Below the pieces are notes generated by a model that was given only the letters and a program-made list of their open reading frames with translations, was not told where the DNA came from and made no database searches. Positions 42,297 to 50,818 of a DNA stretch of 64,000 bases are shown here, in pieces (position 1 is the stretch's first letter; every line of letters starts with the position of its first letter). The stretch comes from CAVSRC01 sp963730325 (GTDB lineage: Bacteria > Pseudomonadota > Alphaproteobacteria > Rhizobiales > Kaistiaceae), in contig CAVSRC010000007.1 of assembly GCA_963730325.1 (NCBI GenBank), forward strand, positions 62,001 to 126,000. The letters run 5' to 3'. The position numbers and the translations under genes were made by a program.

Positions 42297-43340
42297 TCAG
42301 CGTTGGCGGGTGCTGCCGCGCGTGCGAATTTCGAAGCCGAGATCGATGACGGGCTGGTCGGGCCGCGCGCCATCGCCGCGGATGATGCGGGTGAGGATGG
42401 TCGCGGCCTGACGGCCCATTTCGTAGCGCGGCGTGGCCACCGACGACAGGGACGGGAAGCTCCAGGCGCAGACTTCGGCGTCGTTGAAGCCGATGATCGA
42501 CAGATCGTCGGGGATGCGCATGCCGCGCCGGTGACATTCGAACATGGCGCCAAGCGCGATGTCGTCGTTTGAGGCAAAGACCGCCTCGATGTCCGGCGCG
42601 TTGGACAGGAGTTCGGCAATCAGCTGCGCGCCGAGCGGATAGCTGGACGACTGCGTCGAGGCCGCGACCATGCCGGAGGAATCGAGGCCGGCATCGTGCA
42701 TGGCGCTGCGATATCCCTCTATGCGGCGGCGGGCGCGGGCGTCGAGCCGGGCGCTGATGTGGCCGATGCGGCGATGGCCGAGGTCGAGCAGGTGGCGGGT
42801 GGCGGCGTAGGCCGCCTCGTGCTGGGAGAAGCCGATGTTGATGTCGATCGGATCGTCGGTCAGCTCCATCGTCTGGACGACGGGAATGCTGGCCAGTTCG
42901 ATCATGCGGCGCATGTGGCCGCTCTGGTCGATGCCGGCGAGGATCAGCGCCTCGGGGTGATGGCCGAGCATCATGGCGAGCGCCCGTTCCTCTTCATCCG
43001 GTTCGTAGCGCCAGTTGAGCACCAGCACCTCGAAGCCCGCCGGCAGGAAGACGTCGTGCACGGCCTTCAGGTAGTCGGCGAAGACGCCGTTGGTGAGCGA
43101 GGGGATGAGCACGCCGACGGTGCCGGTGCGCGACGAGGCGAGTGCGCTGGCGAGCTGGTTGGGGATATAGCCGAGGGCCTCGACGGCGTTTGCCACGCGC
43201 TCGCGCAGGTCGGCCGAGACCATCTCTGGCCGACGCAGGGCGCGGGAAACGGTGACGGCGCTGACGCCGGCTCGGGCGGCAACGTCGCTCAGCGTTGCGC
43301 GCCGGCGGGGTGCGTTCGGGGGTCTGTGCAACTCGTCCAT
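42297..43340 (-). CDS. LacI family repressor (GntR-like)
   Basis: 347-residue sugar-responsive repressor. The headpiece is RATLSDVAARAGVSAVTVSR then ALRRPEMVSADLRERVANAV, with the hinge YIPNQLASALASSRTGTVGV; the C-terminal periplasmic-binding-like domain has FASNDDIALGAMFECHRRGM. It resembles the gluconate-repressor branch of LacI proteins. It is divergent from the CUT2 sugar transporter operon; a LacI-type operator overlaps that operon's -35 box. A tandem 20-base repeat just upstream of its start covers its own promoter region. Confidence 0.92.
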   Translation of the reverse strand: MDELHRPPNAPRRRATLSDVAARAGVSAVTVSRALRRPEMVSADLRERVANAVEALGYIPNQLASALASSRTGTVGVLIPSLTNGVFADYLKAVHDVFLPAGFEVLVLNWRYEPDEEERALAMMLGHHPEALILAGIDQSGHMRRMIELASIPVVQTMELTDDPIDINIGFSQHEAAYAATRHLLDLGHRRIGHISARLDARARRRIEGYRSAMHDAGLDSSGMVAASTQSSSYPLGAQLIAELLSNAPDIEAVFASNDDIALGAMFECHRRGMRIPDDLSIIGFNDAEVCAWSFPSLSSVATPRYEMGRQAATILTRIIRGDGARPDQPVIDLGFEIRTRGSTRQR

Positions 43341-43358
43341 CGTGTTACGCCGCCCTCT

Positions 43359-43398
43359 ATAGCGCGCCAGGTAGCATCATAGCGCGCCAGGTAGCATC
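43359..43398. repeat. perfect tandem duplication of 20 bases in the lacI promoter
   Basis: ATAGCGCGCCAGGTAGCATC occurs twice back to back (43359-43378 and 43379-43398). On the minus strand each copy ends in a -10-like hexamer (TATGAT and TATAGA), so the duplication gives the repressor gene two potential -10 elements at 20-base spacing. Confidence 0.9.
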
Positions 43399-43420
43399 GC
43401 GTACCTTGGAATTCCTTCAG

Positions 43421-43449
43421 TTGACAGCGCTTTCATGCCCACTTATAGG
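43421..43449 (+). promoter_or_regulatory. promoter with embedded LacI operator for the CUT2 operon
   Basis: TTGACA (43421-43426), 17 bases, TATAGG (43444-43449). The near-palindrome TGACAGC-GCTTTCA (43422-43435; one mismatch to symmetry) overlaps the -35 box and has the central GC step of LacI-family operators. Repression by the divergent LacI protein is inferred. Confidence 0.75.
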
Positions 43450-43559
43450 TCATTTGCGCGTCGAGGGAAGAGCGCGGATTGTCCGGACTGATCCTGGATC
43501 ACCTCTGCAGTCCGCCAGCGAAACGGCGCCCAATCAGGCATTCCAAGGGAGGGAAACTC

Positions 43560-44702
43560 ATGAAGTCGTCGTCATTCATGCGTCTGCTGCTGGGCAGTGG
43601 GGCTGCTGTCGGTGCCTTGCTGGCATTTCAGACCGTCGCAGTGGCGGCCGGGCCCGAGGTCGTCTCCGGTCCGTCGGCACAGCCGGATTGCTTCGCGCCG
43701 TGGTCGTCCGACACCAAGTTCGTCAAGTACCCGGCGAAGAAGGGGCCGTTCCGCATCGCGCTTGCCAACGGTTACATCGCCAACACCTGGCGTATCCAGA
43801 TGATCCAGACCGCCAAGGCCTATGCCGCACAGCCGGATGTCGCCGCCAAGCTGAAGGAATTCAAGGTGGTGTCAACCGGCGAGGACGTGCCGGCGCAGAT
43901 CTCGGCCATCAACAACTTTATCGACTCCGGCTACGACGCCATCGTCGTCGACGCTCAGAACCCGACGGCCTTCACCCCGGTCATCAAGCGGGCCAAGCAG
44001 GCCGGTGTCATCCTCGTTGCCTTCGACAACATCCTCGACACCGACGAAGACATCAACGTGAACGTCGACCAGAAGGGCCTCGGCGTGCTGTGGGCCAAGT
44101 GGCTGGTCGACCACGTGCCGGATGGCGGCAAGGTCCTTGAGGTGCGCGGCGTCGCCGGCACGTCGGTCGATACCGACCGCCACAACGGCATCCACGAGAC
44201 GCTCGATGCCTCGGGCAAGAAGTGGGAGGTCACCGAGGTGATGGGCAAGTGGGACGACGGCGTTGCCCAGAAGGTCACCGCCGACGCCATCGCCACCAAC
44301 GGTCCCTTCGACGGCATCACCGCCCAGGGCGGCGACACCGGTGTCGTCCAGGCCATGCTCGACGCCAAGCATCCGATGGTGCCCTTCGGCGGCGAGACCG
44401 AGAACGGCTTCCGCAAGTTCTGCGCGAAGTACGCCGAGGACGGCCTGAAGTGCACCTCGGCCGGCACCGGCCCGGCCCAGGTCGCCGTCGCCATCAAGAC
44501 CGCCATCGCGGCGCTCGAAGGCGAGGTCGTGCCCCAGTCGATTAAGCTGCCGCTGGCGGTCGCCTCCTATCCCGACCTGAAGGAAGGCGTCGACTACTTC
44601 CCGACCGAGTCCGACAACTTCTTCGTCGGCAATTCCTTCCCCACCTGCGGCATCAATTTCACGGCGCAGGAAATCATGGGCCAGTCGAAGGAAAATCAGT
44701 AA
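43560..44702 (+). CDS. CUT2 sugar-binding periplasmic protein
   Basis: 380-residue binding protein of the ribose/xylose type. The signal MKSSSFMRLLLGSGAAVGAL, AFQTVAVAA is followed by FRIALANGYIANTWRIQMIQ, GYDAIVVDAQNPTAFTPVIK and GITAQGGDTGVVQAMLDAKH, the type I periplasmic-binding fold. The N-terminal PDCFAPWS region and a second Cys further on may form a disulphide. GGAGGGAAACTC before the ATG at 43560 is strong. First gene of the LacI-controlled transporter operon; followed by a strong hairpin. The sugar cannot be named. Confidence 0.9.
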   Translation: MKSSSFMRLLLGSGAAVGALLAFQTVAVAAGPEVVSGPSAQPDCFAPWSSDTKFVKYPAKKGPFRIALANGYIANTWRIQMIQTAKAYAAQPDVAAKLKEFKVVSTGEDVPAQISAINNFIDSGYDAIVVDAQNPTAFTPVIKRAKQAGVILVAFDNILDTDEDINVNVDQKGLGVLWAKWLVDHVPDGGKVLEVRGVAGTSVDTDRHNGIHETLDASGKKWEVTEVMGKWDDGVAQKVTADAIATNGPFDGITAQGGDTGVVQAMLDAKHPMVPFGGETENGFRKFCAKYAEDGLKCTSAGTGPAQVAVAIKTAIAALEGEVVPQSIKLPLAVASYPDLKEGVDYFPTESDNFFVGNSFPTCGINFTAQEIMGQSKENQ

Positions 44703-44720
44703 GCTCGTCTGAAGTGATGC

Positions 44721-44750
44721 AAGCGCCGCGGGCATCCCCCGCGGCGCTTT
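44721..44750 (+). terminator. strong intercistronic hairpin (partial terminator)
   Basis: Perfect 12-base stem AAGCGCCGCGGG (44721-44732) and CCCGCGGCGCTT (44738-44749), loop CATCC, then T. Located between the binding-protein and ATPase genes, it probably terminates part of the transcripts and protects the upstream mRNA. Confidence 0.75.
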
Positions 44751-44793
44751 GCACAAGCAGCAAGAACGATCCATGGTGCCTGGGGAGGAGCCG

Positions 44794-46347
44794 ATGGAGA
44801 GCGCTCAGCCGCTCTTCCGGATGGAGGGGGTCACCAAGCGCTACGGCGGTGTCGTGGCGCTCGACAATGCCGAGTTGACCGTCACGGCCGGGCGCATCCA
44901 TGCGATTCTCGGCGAAAACGGCGCCGGCAAGTCGACGCTCATCAAGATCATGTCCGGCGTGGTCGCGCCCGACGAGGGGCGCATGTCGCTGGATGGCCGC
45001 GATGTGCGCTTTGCCGATCCGGCGGCGGCCAACCATGCCGGTATCGTCTGCATCTTCCAGGAACTGTCGCTCATTCCCGAGATGACGGTCGCCGACAATA
45101 TCGCCATCGCCCACCCGCCCAAGCGTTTCGGCCTGATCGACCGGGCCGCCCAGCGCCGCCTGGCGGAGGAGGCGCTGGCGCGCGCCGGCGCGCCGGACAT
45201 CCATCCGCGCGCTCTGGTCAAGGACCTGCCCCTGTCGCGGCGGCAGATGGTCGAGATCGCCAAGGCCCTGGCGCTTAAGCCGCGCGTGCTCATCCTCGAC
45301 GAGGCGACCTCGGCGCTGACCTCGTCCGACGTGGCGCGGGTATTCGAGGTGCTCAAGCGGCTGCGTGAAGACGGCCTGGCGCTGCTCTACATCTCGCACC
45401 GGATGCACGAGATCGCCGAGCTTGCCGACGAATGCACGGTGTTCCGCAACGGCAAGAACGTGGCCACCTACGAGGCCGGCACCAAGACCGACAACGAGGT
45501 CATCGAAATGATGATCGGCCGCGAATACAGCCACGTCTTTCCGCCCAAGCCGCCGGCCGGAGCCAATGGCGCCAAGACGCCGGCACTGGAAGCGCGCAAC
45601 CTGTCGTGGACCAACCGGCTGCGCGACATCTCCTTTGCCGTGCGCCCGGGCGAGGTGCTCGGTCTCGGCGGCCTCGACGGCCAGGGCCAGCGCGAACTGC
45701 TGCTGGCGCTCTTCGGCGTGCTGCGCGGCCTCACCGGCGACCTGCTGGTCAACGGCAGGCAAGTCTCGGTCACCAGTCCGATGGACGCCCGCGCCGACGG
45801 CATCGCCATGGCGCTCATCCCGGAGGACCGCAAGACCGAGGGGCTGATGCTGCCCATGTCGGTGCGCGACAACCTGTCCTTCGCCGTGCTCGACCGCATT
45901 GCCAGCGGCGGCATCATCGACAACGCCAAGGAGGCGCGGCTGATCGACGACGTCATCAAGCTGCTCGATATCCGCACCGCCGGCACCGCCATTCCGGTCG
46001 GCGCGCTCAGCGGCGGCAATCAGCAGAAGGTGGTCATCGCCAAATGGCTGATGCGCGAGCCGAAGATCATCCTGCTCAACGATCCAACGCGCGGCATCGA
46101 TGTCGGCACCAAGCAGGAGATGTATCAGCTCCTGCGCAAGCTCGCCGATGCGGGCGCGGCGATCCTGTTCTATTCGACCGACTATGACGAGCTGATCGGC
46201 TGCTGCGATCGTGTGCTGGTCCTCTATGACGGCGCCATCCAGAACGTGCTCACCGGCGACGAGATCACCGAACGTGCGCTGCTGGCCAGCGCGCTCAACA
46301 TCGCAACCGAAGGGGAGGCCGGCGGCGCGCCGGCGGTCGAGGCGTGA
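44794..46347 (+). CDS. CUT2 sugar ABC transporter ATPase
   Basis: Double-domain ATPase, 517 residues. Domain 1: Walker A GENGAGKSTLIKIMSGVV and Walker B LILDEATSALTSSD, where Pro of the usual DEPTSAL is Ala; the signature is variant (LPLSRRQMVEIAKAL instead of LSGGQ-like). Domain 2: GGLDGQGQRELLLALFGVLR, LSGGNQQKVVIAKWLMREPK and ILLNDPTRGIDVGT, where Asn replaces Asp-Glu. This asymmetry is usual in RbsA-like proteins, with one degenerate site. The start at 44794 (MESAQPLFRMEG) follows GGGGAGGAGCCG, better than two upstream alternatives. Ends overlapping the first permease gene (GTGA). Confidence 0.9.
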   Translation: MESAQPLFRMEGVTKRYGGVVALDNAELTVTAGRIHAILGENGAGKSTLIKIMSGVVAPDEGRMSLDGRDVRFADPAAANHAGIVCIFQELSLIPEMTVADNIAIAHPPKRFGLIDRAAQRRLAEEALARAGAPDIHPRALVKDLPLSRRQMVEIAKALALKPRVLILDEATSALTSSDVARVFEVLKRLREDGLALLYISHRMHEIAELADECTVFRNGKNVATYEAGTKTDNEVIEMMIGREYSHVFPPKPPAGANGAKTPALEARNLSWTNRLRDISFAVRPGEVLGLGGLDGQGQRELLLALFGVLRGLTGDLLVNGRQVSVTSPMDARADGIAMALIPEDRKTEGLMLPMSVRDNLSFAVLDRIASGGIIDNAKEARLIDDVIKLLDIRTAGTAIPVGALSGGNQQKVVIAKWLMREPKIILLNDPTRGIDVGTKQEMYQLLRKLADAGAAILFYSTDYDELIGCCDRVLVLYDGAIQNVLTGDEITERALLASALNIATEGEAGGAPAVEA

Positions 46348-47348
46348 AGGAATGGCGGTTCTGGCTAGCTGAACAGCGCGGCACGCTGCTGGCGTTTGGC
46401 ATTTTTGTCGTGATGTTCACGATCTACCTGGTCAACCATCCGGCGATCGCCAACAACGGCTTCACCGAGACGGCTGTCTCCAATGTGGTGCAGACGGCCG
46501 CCAACAAGGGCGTGCTGCTCGCCTTCGTGGCAATGGCGCAGGCGCTGGTGGTCATCACCGCCGGCATCGACCTGTCGATCGGCATGATTTTCACGCTGAC
46601 CAACTGCCTGGCGTCGTGGATCGTGGTCGGCTCGCCGTGGCAGACCGCGCTCGGCCTCGTCGGCGTCCTCGCCGTCGGTGCGCTGTGCGGCGCCATCAAC
46701 GGGGTCATCGTCATCTTTGGCCGCTTGCAGCCGATCGTGACGACCATTGCGACCGGCGCGGTCTATTACGGTATCGCCCTGCTGCTCCGGCCCTATCCCG
46801 GCGGCAGCGTCAACGGCGATCTGGCCGACCTGATGACCGGCAAGGTCTTCAATGTGTTCCCGGCGAGCCTGGTGGTGCTGGCGGCGGTGGTGCTGGTCAT
46901 CTGGGTGCCGTTCAGCCGGTCGGCCACCGGCCGCGCCGCCTATGCCGTCGGCTCGTCCGATGTTGCCGCCTACATGTCAGGCGTGCCGGTCAAGCGGGCG
47001 AAGTTCGCCGCCTATACGCTGGCCGGCGTCCTGGCGGCGCTCGGCGGCCTGTTCCTCACCTTCTTCACCTATACCGGCGAGGCCGCGTATGCCTCCGGCA
47101 GCACCTATACGCTGTTCTCGATCGCGGCGGTGGTGCTCGGCGGCGTGTCGTTGTTCGGCGGAACCGGCAGCGCGGTCGGCGCCATCTTCGGGGCGCTTGC
47201 CTTCCGCACCATCGGCGACCTTCTCTTCGTTTTCGATTTCGACCCGCTATGGCAGCCGCTGTTCCAGGGCGTCGTGCTGATGCTTGCCGTCAGCCTCACG
47301 GCCTTCGGTCTGTTCCGGGTCCGCAACCGGCTGGATTGGTTCCTATGA
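46344..47348 (+). CDS. CUT2 sugar ABC permease 1
   Basis: 334-residue RbsC-like permease. Starts with GTG at 46344 (MKEWRFWLAEQRGTLLAFGI). Membrane segments alternate with the conserved ALVVITAGIDLSIGMIFTLT and GRAAYAVGSSDVAAYMSGVP loops. The stop overlaps the second permease ATG (ATGA). No defects. Confidence 0.9.
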   Translation: MKEWRFWLAEQRGTLLAFGIFVVMFTIYLVNHPAIANNGFTETAVSNVVQTAANKGVLLAFVAMAQALVVITAGIDLSIGMIFTLTNCLASWIVVGSPWQTALGLVGVLAVGALCGAINGVIVIFGRLQPIVTTIATGAVYYGIALLLRPYPGGSVNGDLADLMTGKVFNVFPASLVVLAAVVLVIWVPFSRSATGRAAYAVGSSDVAAYMSGVPVKRAKFAAYTLAGVLAALGGLFLTFFTYTGEAAYASGSTYTLFSIAAVVLGGVSLFGGTGSAVGAIFGALAFRTIGDLLFVFDFDPLWQPLFQGVVLMLAVSLTAFGLFRVRNRLDWFL

Positions 47349-48334
47349 GCCACGCAACGACCATGGGCGAGCGTTTCGCGGCCCGCCTGCCGGGCTTCAT
47401 CCGCCGTGACCCGGCGGTGGCCACGGCCTTTGCCTGCATCGTCGTGCTGCTGCTGCTTGGCAGCCTGTACTCGGAGAACTTCCTGTCGCCCGAATATCTG
47501 CTGCAGCAGCTCAAGGTGGCGTCGTTCCTCGGCGTCATCGCTACCGGCATGATGATGGTCATCCTGCTCGGCCAGATCGACCTGTCGGTTCCCTGGGTGG
47601 TCACCACCGGCGCCATGATGGCCTGTGCCATGGCCTCCTGGGGCGCGGCTGGCGACATTCTGTCGGTGCCCTTCGGCATCCTGTGCGGGGTGGCGCTTGG
47701 CCTGGTCAACGGCTTCGGCGTCGCCTATCTGCGCATCCCTTCGATGATCATCACGCTGGCCACCAATGCCGTTGCCCAAGGTCTGATGGTGGTCTATTCG
47801 GGCGGCTTCTCGCCGCGCGACTTCGCCTCGCCGCCGATGCGCTATCTCGCCACCGGCTTCGCCATCCCGACGGTGCCGAATGCTGTCGTCGTGTGGGCCG
47901 TGGTCGGCGCGGCGGCGGTCTTCCTGCTCGGCCGCACCACCTTCGGCCGCGCCGTCTATGGCATCGGCAATCGCGAGCGTGCCGCCTATCTGTCGGGCGT
48001 CAATACGCGCCGGGTGGTGATGATCGCCTTCGCCATCTCCGGCGGGCTTGCCGCCTTCGGCGGCGTGCTGCTGGCCGGCTACGCCTCCAAGGCGGCGCAA
48101 TCCATGGGCGATGTCTATCTGCTGCCTTCCATCGCCGCGGTTGTGCTCGGTGGCACGTCGATCCTCGGCGGGCGCGGCAGCTATCTCGGCACCGTCGCCG
48201 GCGTGATCCTGATCACGCTCCTGCAATCGATCCTGTCGGTCATGCAGATGCCGGAGGCCGGGCGCCAGGTGATCTACGGCGTCGTCATCATCGCCATGCT
48301 GCTGCTCTACGGCCGCGAAAAACTGACGCGCTAG
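47345..48334 (+). CDS. CUT2 sugar ABC permease 2
   Basis: 329-residue permease. Key elements are MMMVILLGQIDLSVPWVVTT, IPSMIITLATNAVAQGLMVV and GRAVYGIGNRERAAYLSGVN. It completes the heterodimeric channel of the LacI-regulated importer. No catabolic enzyme follows within the window, so the operon gives no direct clue to the sugar; metabolism must be encoded elsewhere. Confidence 0.9.
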   Translation: MSHATTMGERFAARLPGFIRRDPAVATAFACIVVLLLLGSLYSENFLSPEYLLQQLKVASFLGVIATGMMMVILLGQIDLSVPWVVTTGAMMACAMASWGAAGDILSVPFGILCGVALGLVNGFGVAYLRIPSMIITLATNAVAQGLMVVYSGGFSPRDFASPPMRYLATGFAIPTVPNAVVVWAVVGAAAVFLLGRTTFGRAVYGIGNRERAAYLSGVNTRRVVMIAFAISGGLAAFGGVLLAGYASKAAQSMGDVYLLPSIAAVVLGGTSILGGRGSYLGTVAGVILITLLQSILSVMQMPEAGRQVIYGVVIIAMLLLYGREKLTR

Positions 48335-48835
48335 GGCGTTGTGGCGCGGCCGGTTGTCGCTGGTGCCCGGCGGGCCCCAGGCCGGATATGGCGAAATCGT
48401 GGCGCAACCCTAAAATGCGATCCAAATTCCCGCGGGATTCGGCCGTTCCCCGCTTTGCACAAGGGGGCCGCAGGTGGCTTGAAATATGGAGGCGGCTTGC
48501 TACGATTGAGCCGTGGTGATTCGAAGTGTCTGGCGTTTTTGCCGATTTCGGGTTCGCCGCTGAAAGAACCACCGTATTGTCGCGTTTGATATTATGTTGC
48601 CTGCCTTGGTTTGATGACGTGGTGATCTGATAAGATTTTTTCGATCAGATATTTGACGCTTCGGCTGTTTTTGGCCGTGCACAGTCCGTTTGATGCAAGG
48701 GGTTTGGGTTCTTGACAAAGCCGCCGGGTCGCGCCGGCGGCTTTGGTCGTTCTGGGCCCGGCTTTTGCGACGGGTGTGGTTTTATCGGCTGTGACCTATG
48801 TTTACACTCGGCGGCGGCCCGAGGTGCGTATTGGC
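48335..48835. other. 500-base non-coding, AT-richer stretch
   Basis: No convincing gene. Base composition is visibly lower in GC than its surroundings between about 48500 and 48715. Two hairpins stand out: ATCTGAT/ATCAGAT (48625-48650) around a T-rich loop, and AAAGCCGCCGG/CCGGCGGCTTT (48717-48744), an 11-base stem ending in TTT that can end transcription from either side. The stretch could hide a small RNA or be a remnant of lost sequence. Confidence 0.6.
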
Positions 48836-49291
48836 ATGATTGCAGCAATCAGACAGTTCTTCGACCGCCTGACCAACGACGCGGTTGCCGTCGACATGGG
48901 CGAGGACGAGGTGCGGCTGGCGGTGGCCGCGCTGCTCTATCACGTGATCGCCGTGGACGGCGTGGTCACGCCCGCCGAGCAGGCGACGCTGAACGAACTG
49001 CTCGAGAACCGCTTCGGCCTCGACGATGCGAGCACCCGCGCGCTGGTCGCCGCCGCCGAAACCGCCGATGACGAGGCGGTCGACCTCTACCGCTTCACCA
49101 GCCTGCTCAAGCAGCGCCTGGAGGTTGTCGATCGCGAGCGCATCATCGAGATGATGTGGCGCCTGGTCTTTGCCGATGGCGGCATGCACGAGTTCGAGGA
49201 GAACGTGGTGTGGCGCGTCGCCGAATTGCTGGCGGTGCCCGCGCAGGTGCGCATCCGCCTCAAGCAGTCCGTGCGCGATGGAGCCGGGTGA
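48836..49291 (+). CDS. TerB family protein
   Basis: 151-residue helical protein of the TerB/tellurite-resistance family. It starts MIAAIRQFFDRLTNDAVAVD and contains AVAALLYHVIAVDGVVTPAE and MMWRLVFADGGMHEFEENVV, each with the acidic metal-binding pattern (D-G-x-x-x-x-x-E) of TerB repeats. Function in most bacteria is unknown; no other ter genes are near. The start at 48836 was preferred over a longer frame entering the hairpin region. The amidotransferase-like gene begins four bases later. Confidence 0.85.
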   Translation: MIAAIRQFFDRLTNDAVAVDMGEDEVRLAVAALLYHVIAVDGVVTPAEQATLNELLENRFGLDDASTRALVAAAETADDEAVDLYRFTSLLKQRLEVVDRERIIEMMWRLVFADGGMHEFEENVVWRVAELLAVPAQVRIRLKQSVRDGAG

Positions 49292-49295
49292 CGCC

Positions 49296-50027
49296 ATGCG
49301 GCCGATCCTCGTCGTGCTCCATCAGGAACACTCGACCCCCGGCCGGGTCGGCCACCGGCTGAGGGAGCGCGGCTATCGCCTCGATATCCGCCGGCCACGC
49401 TTCGGCGACCCGCTGCCGGAGACGCTCAGCGGGCATTCCGGCGCGATCATCTTCGGCGGGCCGATGAGCGCCAACGATCCCGACGAGTTCATCGGGACGG
49501 AGATCGACTGGATCAAGGTGCCGCTCGGCGAGGGCGCCCCGTTTCTCGGCCTGTGCCTCGGTGCGCAGATGTTGGCCATCCATCTCGGCGCGGCGGTCGC
49601 GCCCCATGCCGACGGCCACATCGAGGTCGGCTGGTTCGGGCTGAGCCCGACCGCGGCCGGCCGTCAACTGATCGATACCTGGCCGGACTGCGTCCACCAG
49701 TTCCACAAGGAGGGCTTCGCCCTGCCGGCGGGCGCGGCGCTGCTGGCGGAAGGCGCCGCCGATACCTTCCCCAATCAGGCCTTCTCCTATGGCGAGGCTG
49801 CCTTCGGCATCCAGTTCCACATCGAGCTGACCACCGCGATGGTCGGCCGCTGGACCGGGAGCATCGGCGAGCGCGCCAAGCTGCCCGGCGGCCAGGCCGC
49901 CGCGAAACACTTCCAGGGCCGCGCCCTGCACGACTGGAAGACGCGCGCCTTCCTCGATGTCTTCCTCGATCGGTGGCTGAAGCGCGACCGGCGCCGGCCG
50001 GCCGAGATCCGCGAAGCGGCGGAGTGA
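49296..50027 (+). CDS. class I glutamine amidotransferase-like protein
   Basis: 243-residue triad hydrolase domain, similar to GMP-synthase-type amidotransferase proteins acting on gamma-glutamyl compounds. The nucleophile Cys is in FLGLCLGAQMLAIHLG, the His-Glu pair is in FGIQFHIELTTAM, and the oxyanion region is AIIFGGPMSANDPDEFIGTE. No synthetase partner is encoded nearby, so it is probably a stand-alone amidase. Begins just after the TerB gene, likely co-transcribed, and ends before a strong hairpin. Confidence 0.9.
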   Translation: MRPILVVLHQEHSTPGRVGHRLRERGYRLDIRRPRFGDPLPETLSGHSGAIIFGGPMSANDPDEFIGTEIDWIKVPLGEGAPFLGLCLGAQMLAIHLGAAVAPHADGHIEVGWFGLSPTAAGRQLIDTWPDCVHQFHKEGFALPAGAALLAEGAADTFPNQAFSYGEAAFGIQFHIELTTAMVGRWTGSIGERAKLPGGQAAAKHFQGRALHDWKTRAFLDVFLDRWLKRDRRRPAEIREAAE

Positions 50028-50032
50028 TCGGT

Positions 50033-50066
50033 CTCGCAATCTGCGAAGGCATTCGCAATTTGCGAG
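50033..50066. promoter_or_regulatory. 15-base inverted repeat after the amidotransferase gene
   Basis: CTCGCAATCTGCGAA, loop GGCA, then TTCGCAATTTGCGAG; two mismatches in the stem. It contains four TCGCA/TGCGA units, so it may be a regulator site as well as a terminator. There is no T-run. It lies six bases after the stop, between convergent genes. Confidence 0.6.
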
Positions 50067-50298
50067 GCGCGGCCGGTTACTAAAACCTTAACATAATCAA
50101 TCAATTGCGATTCGAATTGGCGCCGCCCACAAGCTCTGGTGCGGGTGGCTCTGGCAAGCCCTTTGCCACTGAAGGCCCACGCTGATTTCTGGTTGTGCGT
50201 AGTCAGCGAACAGACTGGGCGGGGGAGGGCGGATGCCGTCGACCCCCGGCAAGCCCCCTCCCGTCCCGGTCTTTTCCGCCACCTGCCGAACGAACGAT

Positions 50299-50330
50299 GG
50301 CCCGGAGCAGCATGGCGGCCGCTCCGGGCC
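50299..50330 (-). terminator. hairpin after the DoxX gene
   Basis: GGCCCGGAGC (50299-50308) pairs with GCTCCGGGCC (50321-50330). On the minus strand it lies about 25 bases after the DoxX stop and is followed by ATCGTTCGTTCG. Together with the inverted repeat at 50033 it insulates the convergent genes; the rest of 50028-50355 holds no gene. Confidence 0.55.
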
Positions 50331-50355
50331 GCCTCGTTCTTGCCGCCCATCGGCC

Positions 50356-50802
50356 TCAGGCGCGCGCTCTCGGAAGGCCATCGACCGACAGCGAACCGGC
50401 CCCCTGTGCCGCGAGCAGGAGATAGCCTCCCGCCAGACCGACATCCTTGCCGAACTGGACGAGTTCGTTCGGGTCGTCGAACTGCCGATGGAAGATGAGC
50501 GCGGTCGCCAGGCAGAAGGCGGCAAAAGCGAGGGCGGCCGGCCGTGTCCGGTACCCGACCACGATCGCCAGCCCGCCGACCAACTGGAAGGCCGCCGTCG
50601 GGAGCAACAGGATTCCGGGCACGCCGAATTGCTCCATGTAGGCGATGTTGGCGTCGGCGAAGCGCATCATCGATGTCGCGTCATAGATGAAGATGGCCGC
50701 GATCAAGACGCGCCCGGCGAGAAGGATCGGATCGCGGAGCCGATCCGGATGAACGGCAATCCCTCCGCCGGGGCGGGCGGGCGACGGCGTTGTGACGTGC
50801 AT
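50356..50802 (-). CDS. DoxX family membrane protein (second)
   Basis: 148 residues with four hydrophobic segments. DPILLAGRVLIAAIFIYDAT, YMEQFGVPGILLLPTAAFQL and GGLAIVVGYRTRPAALAFAA are the conserved DoxX features. A Pro/Gly-rich N-terminal stretch precedes the first helix. It is not closely similar to the DoxX gene at 34 kb apart from family motifs. Downstream of, and possibly coupled with, the TPR gene 17 bases away. Confidence 0.85.
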   Translation of the reverse strand: MHVTTPSPARPGGGIAVHPDRLRDPILLAGRVLIAAIFIYDATSMMRFADANIAYMEQFGVPGILLLPTAAFQLVGGLAIVVGYRTRPAALAFAAFCLATALIFHRQFDDPNELVQFGKDVGLAGGYLLLAAQGAGSLSVDGLPRARA

Positions 50803-50818
50803 TTCCGTTTCTCGCGGC

